Origin: an uncultured Holosporaceae bacterium
GTDB lineage: Bacteria > Pseudomonadota > Alphaproteobacteria > RUG11792
Direction of reading: 5' to 3'
DNA length: 6,598 nt
Assembly (NCBI GenBank): GCA_947285985.1
Contig: CAMYPB010000044.1
Span: 1 to 6,598, forward strand
Each line of letters starts with the position of its first letter. Within the stretch, counting starts at the first letter, position 1. Below the pieces are notes generated by a model. That model was given only the letters and a program-made list of their open reading frames with translations. It had not been told where the DNA came from and did not search any database. Both the position numbers and the translations under genes were made by a program. This document shows, piece after piece, positions 1 through 5,940 of this stretch.

Positions 1-21
1 ATCACAATAAAAATGTGTGAT
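1..21 (-). terminator. Possible hairpin downstream of the exported-protein gene
   Basis: Bases 1-6 (atcaca) and 16-21 (tgtgat) are perfect inverted repeats around a 9-base loop, 22 bases past the stop codon of the minus-strand gene. Position and orientation fit a transcription terminator. The stem is only 6 bp as far as visible, and any U-tract would lie beyond the window edge, so this is weak. Confidence 0.25.
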
Positions 22-43
22 TTCGAATATTCTTCATCGTTTT

Positions 44-826
44 TTATAGTCTACCATTAAGCAATTTAAAGATCAAAGATCTAGCAGATTCTAAAGCGTC
101 TCTCAAGGGATCGATAACATTATTTGAATCTTCTTCTAGTCTATGCGCTAAAGGTTCGTTATCCAACCCAATCTTATTCCCTACAGTACTAGCACCTTCA
201 AATTCAATATCTATCATACTCTTAAGCAGTCTTATGAGACTTTTAAGTTCATCTATATAATATTCCCTTAATCCCAATTTATCTATGTCATTATTTAATA
301 TTTCATCACGTATCTGATAGACTTCCCATATTACTTCGTTCCTACGTCCCTCAGTAAATATAGATTGATACTGATAATCTGACGCACTTAATGCACGTTT
401 TAATTTTCCTATCAATCGCGTACCACGATTAAAGGCATCACGTACAGGTTTAAGAAAATCTTCACAATCATTATCCCATCGAATCAAATCAGGGTCATTC
501 ATAAGATCATTGGGATCAACAATTTCTTTTTCTTTATCCATTACAACCCTATCTTTTATAGCAGCGCTATTACGTCCTTCTTCATGTATAATCCCGTTTA
601 ATTTACTAACCTGTCGTTCCAAATTTTGTAATAGTTCTTCAGATACTATACCATCATTATGAAAATCTGTCTTTGCATCATTATATACAGAGTAAAATTC
701 ATCTAATACATTATTTACGCACTCCACCTTAACCGCAGGGCGGTACTGATAATCTGACGCACTTACATCAAAATTCATAGCACACAACATGATGACACTT
801 GCAACTAATTTCAAACTGTTTTTCAT
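44..826 (-). CDS. Exported protein with two tandem copies of an unknown helical domain
   Basis: I do not recognise the family. The 260-residue product starts with a Sec-type signal peptide: Lys at 2 and 6, a hydrophobic core at about 7-17 and a likely cleavage VSA|SD after residue 23. No lipobox is present, because the residues before Cys15 are IML. The mature part is charged, rich in Glu, Asp, Arg and Leu with heptad-like spacing, and predicted mainly alpha-helical with no membrane segment, so it should be periplasmic or secreted. Residues 22-146 and 147-260 are diverged copies of one unit: each begins SASDYQY, has a central Leu-rich helix (LLQNLERQVSKLNGII against YIDELKSLIRLLKSMI) and ends with a similar helix (KPVRDAFNRGTRLIGKL against DPLRDALESARSLIFKL). 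The start at 826 is preferred over an upstream in-frame ATG at 895 because a strong Shine-Dalgarno (832-838) precedes it, the signal peptide then begins properly, and the predicted promoter -10 (886-891) lies downstream of the 895 start. Half of its valines are GTA, a codon absent from ndk, pgsA and the transporter. It could be a lineage-specific effector or envelope protein; the function is unknown. Confidence 0.85.
   Translation of the reverse strand: MKNSLKLVASVIMLCAMNFDVSASDYQYRPAVKVECVNNVLDEFYSVYNDAKTDFHNDGIVSEELLQNLERQVSKLNGIIHEEGRNSAAIKDRVVMDKEKEIVDPNDLMNDPDLIRWDNDCEDFLKPVRDAFNRGTRLIGKLKRALSASDYQYQSIFTEGRRNEVIWEVYQIRDEILNNDIDKLGLREYYIDELKSLIRLLKSMIDIEFEGASTVGNKIGLDNEPLAHRLEEDSNNVIDPLRDALESARSLIFKLLNGRL
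369..390. repeat. 22-bp direct repeat, copy in the middle of the exported-protein gene
   Basis: These 22 bases are identical to 744-765. They encode the SASDYQY peptide that opens the second domain copy (residues 147-153). The flanking coding sequence of the two domain copies has diverged heavily. Confidence 0.9.
744..765. repeat. 22-bp direct repeat, copy at the signal peptide/mature junction
   Basis: This is identical over 22 bases to 369-390. It spans the end of the signal peptide and the first mature residues (SASDYQY, residues 22-28), so it marks the start of the first domain copy. The bases on either side of the match differ. Confidence 0.9.
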
Positions 827-831
827 AAATA

Positions 832-838
832 ACCTCCC
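832..838 (-). promoter_or_regulatory. Strong ribosome binding site of the exported-protein gene
   Basis: The minus strand reads GGGAGGT, five bases before the ATG at 826. It is close to the ideal Shine-Dalgarno and fixes the start at 826 rather than 895. Confidence 0.8.
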
Positions 839-855
839 TATAAAAATTTTAAAAT

Positions 856-885
856 GTTTATATGAAGTAAACACCTCACATAAAC
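856..885 (-). promoter_or_regulatory. 12-bp inverted repeat between pgi and the exported-protein gene
   Basis: On the minus strand GTTTATGTGAGG (885-874) pairs with CTTCATATAAAC (867-856) across a 6-base loop: ten Watson-Crick pairs and two G-U pairs, the latter only possible in RNA transcribed leftward. It begins directly after the predicted -10 box. It could be an operator covering the transcription start, a leader hairpin, or a weak terminator for pgi read-through, since it ends 53 bases past the pgi stop and is followed by an A/T-rich stretch without a clean U-run. Sequence alone does not decide between these. Confidence 0.5.
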
Positions 886-914
886 ATACTATCAAAATTC
901 CCGGATATTTGCAA
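886..914 (-). promoter_or_regulatory. Predicted sigma-70-type promoter of the exported-protein gene
   Basis: The minus strand carries a -35-like TTGCAA (914-909), a 17-base spacer and a -10-like TAGTAT (891-886). Transcription would start near 879, giving a leader of about 50 bases before the ATG at 826. The optimal spacer and the location in the only gap between pgi and this gene support it; each hexamer is imperfect (four of six matches). Confidence 0.5.
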
Positions 915-937
915 GTATAAATTTAATATATACAATT

Positions 938-2119
938 TTATATTTGTTTTACATAATTTAATACTAATTTTTTAGATTCTTCAACAGCAAGTTGATCGAA
1001 AGGATTTATATTTGCGAGGTGTGCTATTGTTATGATTTCAATGAAGGACAGCATCATGAAATATCCTATATTTTCTTCGTTGAATTCTTTGAAAGAGATG
1101 ATTCTAACGGGTGCTTTTTTCATGAGGACTTCTATTGTTGTTTTCTGATGAGAATTCATGAGGTCAAGTATATTATGATTATTTATAGAGTCTAAAACAT
1201 TTGATTTTAAATTTATATTAATATTCGGGGTGATGTCATTTTGTTCTTGCATAAGTATTGTGAAGAATTTATTTGATGGACCTCCAAGGAAAAGTTGAAG
1301 CATGGAATGTTGATCGACAGTTCCCGTTGTTGTTATAGGAGTTATTCCGAAATTTTCTGATTTTCCAAGGCTTTCTCCTGTGAGTTGGACGAACCATTTT
1401 CCAAGGTCATTCAAAAAATCGGAGTATGTCAGAAGGACATGTTGATTTATACTTCCATTTTTATATGATTCATATTCATTTATTATATCCATAAATATTT
1501 TTGAATCTTCAGGGTTATTTATACTTTTTATTTCATCAATAACTTTTTTTGCACCATTCAAAAAGGATTCTATTGAGATTCCCTGGATAGAAGAGGGGAG
1601 GAGTCCGACTATTGAAAATACTGAGAATCTTCCTCCTATTTTTTTTGGATGTTCTATGACTCTCATTTTTTTTTGTAGAGCTATATTTTTTAGGTCGTTA
1701 TTTTCTGAATTTTCTGTTATCGCGATTGCATTATGTTCATAATCAAAATCTTTCCATATTTCACAGAGTGTTAGGAATAACATAATCGTCTCTGTTGTTC
1801 TTCCAGATTTTGATATAACGATTATTCCCGTTTTATTTTTATTACATTTCGAAATTTTATTTAAAAATGAACGAGAATCTGTGTTTTCAATAAAATGTAC
1901 TTTATTTCTTATATTATTATTTTGAGAATGAAAATTAACGAGGGATTTCGCACCGAGACTCGATCCTCCCGTTCCAAATACTATAACGTCGTCAAATTTA
2001 TTAAATTCTTCCGCAATCTTCTTGATGTCTGATATATCGTCATACACAACCTTGAATATATCGAGAGTATCTATCTGATTCTTAACGTATGATAAAGCCT
2101 CATTTTTTGTTGTCATCAT
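938..2119 (-). CDS. pgi: Glucose-6-phosphate isomerase, compact form
   Basis: This cytoplasmic enzyme interconverts glucose 6-phosphate and fructose 6-phosphate in glycolysis, gluconeogenesis and sugar-nucleotide supply. The two SIS domains are recognisable. Phosphate-binding GTGGSSLG lies at 49-56 and ISKSGRTTET at 102-111. The PGI signatures GGRFSVFSIVGLLP (162-175) and GTVDQHSMLQLFLGGP (266-281) are clear. Predicted catalytic residues are present: Glu249 in TGESLGK, His271 in DQHS and Lys383 in the C-terminal VEESK motif, where Ser replaces the usual Gly. At 393 residues it is shorter than common bacterial PGIs (about 445-550 residues), the loss being mainly N-terminal and in connecting regions; the reading frame is intact. 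Two ATGs are adjacent at the start (2119 and 2116). The nearest Shine-Dalgarno, GAAGGA at 2135-2140, is 15 bases before the first, a long spacing, so the start is slightly uncertain. It is divergent from ndk. Confidence 0.95.
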   Translation of the reverse strand: MMTTKNEALSYVKNQIDTLDIFKVVYDDISDIKKIAEEFNKFDDVIVFGTGGSSLGAKSLVNFHSQNNNIRNKVHFIENTDSRSFLNKISKCNKNKTGIIVISKSGRTTETIMLFLTLCEIWKDFDYEHNAIAITENSENNDLKNIALQKKMRVIEHPKKIGGRFSVFSIVGLLPSSIQGISIESFLNGAKKVIDEIKSINNPEDSKIFMDIINEYESYKNGSINQHVLLTYSDFLNDLGKWFVQLTGESLGKSENFGITPITTTGTVDQHSMLQLFLGGPSNKFFTILMQEQNDITPNININLKSNVLDSINNHNILDLMNSHQKTTIEVLMKKAPVRIISFKEFNEENIGYFMMLSFIEIITIAHLANINPFDQLAVEESKKLVLNYVKQI

Positions 2120-2134
2120 AATTCTTTTTTTTCA

Positions 2135-2140
2135 TCCTTC
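2135..2140 (-). promoter_or_regulatory. Likely pgi ribosome binding site, unusually distant
   Basis: The minus strand reads GAAGGA here, followed by a run of eight A residues and then ATGATG. Spacing to the first ATG is 15 bases, longer than the usual 5-9, and no better site lies closer. Confidence 0.45.
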
Positions 2141-2151
2141 TTGAAAAAGTC

Positions 2152-2157
2152 TTTATA
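2152..2157 (-). promoter_or_regulatory. Candidate -10 box for pgi
   Basis: The minus strand reads TATAAA, five of six matches to TATAAT, and would start transcription a few bases before the pgi Shine-Dalgarno. No convincing -35 hexamer lies 16-18 bases upstream, so this is tentative. Confidence 0.3.
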
Positions 2158-2309
2158 CAGAACACAGTATGTTTTTTTGATGAAATTTGCAATAATTTTG
2201 AGTTTTATTTTTTAAGATAGAAGAAAATTGAGATTATGATTCAATCAATCTGTTGATTTTAAAGATTGTTTTCGATATCATCTTATATATGATGTTTTTT
2301 ATCTGTTTT
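2158..2309. other. AT-rich divergent spacer between pgi and ndk
   Basis: The whole gap between pgi and ndk is 252 bases (2120-2371). Apart from the two candidate promoter elements near its ends, this central part holds A/T runs and no open reading frame, RNA gene or strong inverted repeat that I can support. No paired TTAA half-sites at CtrA-like spacing were seen. Confidence 0.5.
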
Positions 2310-2318
2310 TGGTATAAG
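2310..2318 (+). promoter_or_regulatory. Candidate extended -10 promoter for ndk
   Basis: TGGTATAAG has the extended -10 form TGnTATAAT with five of six matches in the hexamer. Transcription would begin near 2325, giving a leader of about 45 bases to the ndk ATG at 2372. No good -35 is visible, which is tolerable for extended -10 promoters. Confidence 0.4.
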
Positions 2319-2353
2319 TTTCCATAATATACCTTATGCAGACATAATTTATG

Positions 2354-2359
2354 AAAGGA
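2354..2359 (+). promoter_or_regulatory. Probable ndk ribosome binding site
   Basis: AAAGGA lies 12 bases before the ATG at 2372. It overlaps the reading frame of a possible ATG at 2351, which argues that translation starts at 2372. Confidence 0.5.
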
Positions 2360-2371
2360 TATGAGAATTTT

Positions 2372-2797
2372 ATGACAAATTTAGAGAGAACTTTTTCGAT
2401 TATCAAGCCTGATGCAACGAGGAGAAATTTAACGGGGGAAATCAATATGATGATTGAATCTGCGGGATTTAGGATTGTTGCGCAGAAGAGGATTCATATA
2501 ACTTTGGAACAGGCTCGTTTATTTTATGCTGTTCATTCTGAGAAGCCTTTCTATGATGATTTATGTCAATTTTTAAGTTCTGAACCTGTTGTTGTCCAAG
2601 TTTTAGAGAAGGAAAACGCGATTTTAGACTATAGAAAATTGATGGGTGCAACGAATCCTGCGAACGCAGATGAAGGGACGATTCGTCGTAAATATGGATT
2701 ATCTGTTGATCAGAACACAGTCCATGGATCTGATGCTCCAGAAACTGCACGTAATGAAATAAAGTTTTTCTTTAGTGATATTGAAATTGTCGGATAA
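2372..2797 (+). CDS. ndk: Nucleoside diphosphate kinase
   Basis: The enzyme transfers the gamma phosphate from ATP to other (d)NDPs through a phosphohistidine, balancing NTP and dNTP pools in the cytoplasm. Starting at 2372 the product is 141 residues (MTNLERTFSIIKPDATRRNL...), the standard length. All active-site positions fall at the family's canonical numbers: Lys12, Tyr52, Phe60, Arg88, Thr94, Arg105, Asn115 and the phosphorylated His118 in NTVHGSD. An in-frame ATG seven codons upstream (2351) would add residues not found in the family, so it is rejected. The gene reads away from pgi and is followed after 41 bases by pgsA on the same strand, with no obvious terminator between, so a two-gene transcript is likely. 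Confidence 0.97.
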   Translation: MTNLERTFSIIKPDATRRNLTGEINMMIESAGFRIVAQKRIHITLEQARLFYAVHSEKPFYDDLCQFLSSEPVVVQVLEKENAILDYRKLMGATNPANADEGTIRRKYGLSVDQNTVHGSDAPETARNEIKFFFSDIEIVG

Positions 2798-2838
2798 TTT
2801 TTTATTATACTAATACTTTGTGAGACTTTTATAGATAT

Positions 2839-3399
2839 ATGAGATATTTAAAGTATAACATTCTTCATAATACTCCAAATTTATTGAGTCTCACAAGGAT
2901 ATTTTTATCCCCTTTATTTTTGTATTTTTTAAAGGGGGATCATCGTGTTATCGCGGGGATAATCTTTTTGTTAGGGGCCATAACAGATTTCCTAGATGGA
3001 TTTGTCGCGAGGAAATTTAATATAACTTCGAAGATAGGTGAGATTTTAGACCCTCTTTCCGATAAAATCTTCATGAACACGGTTTTGTGGGGGATTGTTA
3101 TATATCTCGATAATCTACCCTATTCTATTTTTTGTATTGCATTGTTGTTAAGTTTTAGAGATATTATACTAATTTTTGGCGCAATTTTTATCATTTTGAA
3201 GAAGATAAAAGTTGAAATAAAACCAATCTATTTGAGTAAGATCTGCACAACTTTGATATTTATTCTTTTATTTTTTGTTATTATTTCGGAAAACCTAGGG
3301 AATTATATAGATATATTGTCTTATACATGTTTGTTCTTAGTTATTTTGACATCAATATTTTATATAAGGAGGTTTTTTAAGAGAAATAATAAATTTTAG
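2839..3399 (+). CDS. pgsA: CDP-alcohol phosphatidyltransferase, probably phosphatidylglycerophosphate synthase
   Basis: An integral inner-membrane enzyme of 186 residues. The family signature D-x2-DG-x2-AR-x8-G-x3-D-x3-D is complete: Asp50, Asp53, Gly54, Ala57, Arg58, Gly67, Asp71 and Asp75, the metal- and CDP-binding residues. The N-terminal NLLSLTRIFLSPLF (14-27) and the mid-protein KPIYLSKICTTLI (128-140) match the PgsA pattern. Several hydrophobic helices (about 17-32, 36-48, 78-92, 94-120, 136-150 and 157-176) fit the usual six-segment topology, and the basic C-terminus RRFFKRNNKF is cytoplasmic-like. PgsA joins CDP-diacylglycerol and glycerol 3-phosphate on the way to phosphatidylglycerol. 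A cardiolipin-synthase-like or phosphatidylserine-synthase-like member of the same superfamily is possible but less likely at this length. The start at 2839 has only a weak Shine-Dalgarno (GTGAG at 2820-2824). Its stop is 25 bases from the convergent cckA stop. Confidence 0.88.
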   Translation: MRYLKYNILHNTPNLLSLTRIFLSPLFLYFLKGDHRVIAGIIFLLGAITDFLDGFVARKFNITSKIGEILDPLSDKIFMNTVLWGIVIYLDNLPYSIFCIALLLSFRDIILIFGAIFIILKKIKVEIKPIYLSKICTTLIFILLFFVIISENLGNYIDILSYTCLFLVILTSIFYIRRFFKRNNKF

Positions 3400-3415
3400 A
3401 CGAAATATTTATTAT
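3386..3415. terminator. Possible AT-only hairpin between convergent pgsA and cckA
   Basis: ATAATAAAT (3386-3394) and ATTTATTAT (3407-3415) form a perfect 9-bp stem around a 12-base loop that contains the pgsA stop codon. The stem has no G-C pairs and no clean U-run follows on either strand, so a role as a shared terminator is only a suggestion based on position. Confidence 0.2.
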
Positions 3416-3424
3416 ACTCTTCCC

Positions 3425-5821
3425 CTACTCTTTTTCTGATATAACTTCCTTAACTTTTTTTGCGAGATCTTTCAATGAGAAAGGTTTTTGGAGGAAGTGT
3501 ATATTTGAGTTTCGTCCGAGATCCTGACGGAATGTATCCTCTGAATAACCTGATATAAAGATCGTTTTTAAGTTTGGGATATTTTCGCGTATTTTATTGT
3601 TGAGGGTTGGTCCATCGATTTTGGGCATAACGACGTCTGTTATCAATAGGTCGAATTTTTCTCCATTTTGAATGATTTTGAGGGCTTCTTCTCCAGAGGA
3701 TGCTTCAAGGACTTTGTATCCTTTATCTCGAAGTGCGCGAGACGAAAACATACGGACGGCTTCTTCATCTTCAACGAGGAGGATCGTCTCGGATCCACTC
3801 AGGTCCGTTATTTGATCGATATTTTTGGATTGTATAGTTTCATTTCCTGTATAACGAGGGATAAATATTTGAAATGTTGATCCTTTTCCAACCTCTGATA
3901 TAACGTTTATATATCCTCCTGTTTGATTGATGATTCCGTATACTGTTGATAATCCAAGACCCGTTCCAGAATTCGATAATTTTTTATTTGAAGATGATTT
4001 GTCGTTTACTATTTTTTTCGTAAAGAAAGGTTCAAATATATTTTCGATTATTTCAGGTTCAATTCCAATACCCGTATCTGAAACTTCTATGAGGACATAA
4101 TCTCCCATACGGGCCGTATCGAATATACATTTGAAAGGTTCTTTTGCGAAGAAATTTTTCGTTTTAATCGTCAATTTTCCTCCATTTTCCATCGCGTCCC
4201 TTGCGTTTACTGCAAGATTTATGATGACCTGTTCAAATTGACTATTATCGACTTTTATGGGCCATATATCACGACCGTGGATTATTTGATATTCTATATC
4301 AGCTCCAATAAGTCTTTTTAAAAGGGATGTCAATTCTGCGAGGATTTCCGTGACGGAGACGACTCGTGGTTTCATATTCTGTTGTCTTGAGAATGCAAGG
4401 AGTTGACGTACGAGATTTGCAGCGCGACTCGCATTCTGTTTGATTTGTATGACATCACTATATGACGCGTCATTTGGAGTATGTCTTTGAAGGAGGAGAT
4501 CACAAAATCCAATCATCGCGGTCAAAAGATTGTTGAAATCGTGCGCAATTCCCCCGGCCAATTGTCCGATAGCTTGCATTTTTTGGGATTGAATGAATTG
4601 TTGTTCGAGTCTCTTTTGTCCGGAAATATCAACGAGTTGTATTAATAATAATTCTTTTTCATGATCAGGAATTTTATTTATATAAGCCATGGCCGTTATA
4701 TTTCCACCTATGAATTTTATTTCTATAGGATTTGGATTTTCAGACATAACGAAAACTTTTTCTAAATAATCTGATAAATTTTCACGATTTGAATCTGGAT
4801 GTATAATATCGAGGAGATTTGTTCCTTCTGATATAATTTTATCTTTATCATCTAGGATGATTCTATCTTGGATCATTGTTGCGAAAGCTGGGTTTAGGGC
4901 GATTATATTCCCTTTTCGATTGGATATAACAGATGGAACGGGAGCCAATATAAAGGATTCTTGTGATAAAAATTCATCGACATCTTTTTTGATGATCTGA
5001 TCGCTTCTCTGTTCGAATTTATAGATAATCCAAGGTTGACCCGCGATCGATGAATTTTGAGAGGATTTTATGAGGATTGCTTCAAAATCACTCGAAAAAC
5101 GAGGTTTAACATTTATACGGACGGGTTTTTGCGGGGTTAGGTTATAGTTGAAATCGTCTATGAAATCGTTTATTTGAGATCCTATGACCCTCTCTCGATT
5201 CGATCGAACTAGATTGGAGAATGTGTTATTCGCCCCTATGATTGTTCCAAGATTATTGACATAGAATATACCAAATGGAAAATTATCGATAAATTGTTCC
5301 AATTTTTCATGATTTCTTTCAAGTTTATCGAGTTCCATCATATATTTTGTGACGTCATATATTGAGACGACCGATACTCTTTGATTTATGAGGGATTCAT
5401 CCTTTTCTATAACTGAGCAATTTGCAATCCATTTTTTTGATTGATTTTGGAGTCCGTTTCCAAGGCCATCCAATAGTTTTGATCCATTCTTATTTTTTTC
5501 GACATAATCACAAAAACTTTGACAGTCTAAACAGGATTTCACTTTCGATATAATATGACGTATGAATTCCTGTTTGTTATGGTATAGTTTCGGATGGGTT
5601 GTGTATATAACATTTTGAGATTCGTCGAATGCGATGAGTTCCTGGGATTTTTGGATGCCTTTCGATACGGTTCGTATTATATCCAAATAATAATCCGCTA
5701 ACTTTTTGGAATTATAAAGTTTTTTATAGAAATAAACGAAAAATATTGTTAAAACTAATATAAAAACTAGCAAAAAGACAGGATTAATTATTATATTATA
5801 AAAATTGCTTATATCGAACAT
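3425..5821 (-). CDS. cckA: CckA-type hybrid sensor histidine kinase
   Basis: In alphaproteobacteria CckA autophosphorylates, passes phosphate to its own receiver and, via ChpT, to CtrA and CpdR; it can run in reverse as a phosphatase. The 798-residue product has one N-terminal membrane helix (about 11-32), a sensor stretch with a cysteine cluster (Cys97, Cys100, Cys104), PAS-like domains at about 170-270 and 285-400, then HisKA with phosphoacceptor His427 in AGGIAHDFNN. The ATPase boxes are intact: N box Asn535 to Asp542, G1 DTGIG 582-586, F box FEPFFTKK 596-603 and G2 GTGLGL 619-624. The C-terminal receiver (about 678-795) has Glu684/Asp685, phosphoacceptor Asp729, Ser757 and Lys779. Caulobacter CckA has two membrane helices and about 690 residues, so the N-terminus differs. 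The only start giving the membrane helix is at 5821, with a weak GGA before it. No chpT or ctrA lies in this window. An orphan hybrid kinase is the alternative, but the H-box and ATPase-receiver linkage look like CckA. Confidence 0.9.
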   Translation of the reverse strand: MFDISNFYNIIINPVFLLVFILVLTIFFVYFYKKLYNSKKLADYYLDIIRTVSKGIQKSQELIAFDESQNVIYTTHPKLYHNKQEFIRHIISKVKSCLDCQSFCDYVEKNKNGSKLLDGLGNGLQNQSKKWIANCSVIEKDESLINQRVSVVSIYDVTKYMMELDKLERNHEKLEQFIDNFPFGIFYVNNLGTIIGANNTFSNLVRSNRERVIGSQINDFIDDFNYNLTPQKPVRINVKPRFSSDFEAILIKSSQNSSIAGQPWIIYKFEQRSDQIIKKDVDEFLSQESFILAPVPSVISNRKGNIIALNPAFATMIQDRIILDDKDKIISEGTNLLDIIHPDSNRENLSDYLEKVFVMSENPNPIEIKFIGGNITAMAYINKIPDHEKELLLIQLVDISGQKRLEQQFIQSQKMQAIGQLAGGIAHDFNNLLTAMIGFCDLLLQRHTPNDASYSDVIQIKQNASRAANLVRQLLAFSRQQNMKPRVVSVTEILAELTSLLKRLIGADIEYQIIHGRDIWPIKVDNSQFEQVIINLAVNARDAMENGGKLTIKTKNFFAKEPFKCIFDTARMGDYVLIEVSDTGIGIEPEIIENIFEPFFTKKIVNDKSSSNKKLSNSGTGLGLSTVYGIINQTGGYINVISEVGKGSTFQIFIPRYTGNETIQSKNIDQITDLSGSETILLVEDEEAVRMFSSRALRDKGYKVLEASSGEEALKIIQNGEKFDLLITDVVMPKIDGPTLNNKIRENIPNLKTIFISGYSEDTFRQDLGRNSNIHFLQKPFSLKDLAKKVKEVISEKE

Positions 5822-5940
5822 AATCCATATAGGAGTTTAGACAAATTCTCAATATTTCAATGATATCAAAAAATATGTTCAGTTTGTGAAAAATTGTGTA
5901 TGATCTGGGAGTGATACGAAAAATTTTATAGGATTTTGTT
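5822..5940. promoter_or_regulatory. Divergent spacer carrying the promoters of cckA and the nucleoside transporter
   Basis: The two genes read apart from this 119-base gap, so both promoters should lie here. For the plus strand, TAGACA (5838-5843), 17 bases, then TGATAT (5861-5866) is one option; a TATGAT (5899-5904) without a good -35 is another. For cckA the minus strand offers only weak combinations. TGATATCA at 5861-5868 is a short perfect palindrome. No CtrA-like TTAA-N7-TTAA was found by eye. Confidence 0.35.
5930..5933 (+). promoter_or_regulatory. Ribosome binding site of the nucleoside transporter
   Basis: AGGA lies 7 bases before the ATG at 5941, ideal spacing. This favours 5941 over the second in-frame ATG at 5950. 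Confidence 0.65.

Noticed and set aside
827..895. Longer form of the exported protein starting at 895
   Set aside because: It adds 23 residues ahead of a well-formed signal peptide, its start codon precedes the predicted -10 box, and the strong Shine-Dalgarno at 832-838 serves the ATG at 826.
992..1195. Plus-strand open frame inside pgi
   Set aside because: It overlaps the conserved C-terminal part of PGI, has no recognisable motif and is best seen as a shadow frame.
2100..2135. Eleven-codon minus-strand reading frame (MKKKNYDDNKK) overlapping the pgi start, with an A8 run that could allow slippage
   Set aside because: The pgi Shine-Dalgarno directly abuts this ATG with no spacing, so it is unlikely to be translated, and pgi has its own in-frame ATGs. 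A leader-peptide role cannot be supported.
2351..2371. Longer NDK starting at 2351
   Set aside because: The additional seven residues are not part of the family, and the 2372 start puts every active-site residue at its canonical number.
2469..2750. Minus-strand open frame inside ndk
   Set aside because: It is antisense to the conserved NDK core, with no domain and no plausible ribosome binding site.
2798..3415. Short AT-rich string TTTATTATACT repeated after ndk and after pgsA
   Set aside because: Eleven A/T-rich bases repeated twice in such a low-GC region is within what chance would give, and no promoter or terminator logic fits both places.
3668..3880. Plus-strand open frame antisense to the CckA receiver domain
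   Set aside because: The receiver coding on the minus strand is unambiguous; this is a shadow.
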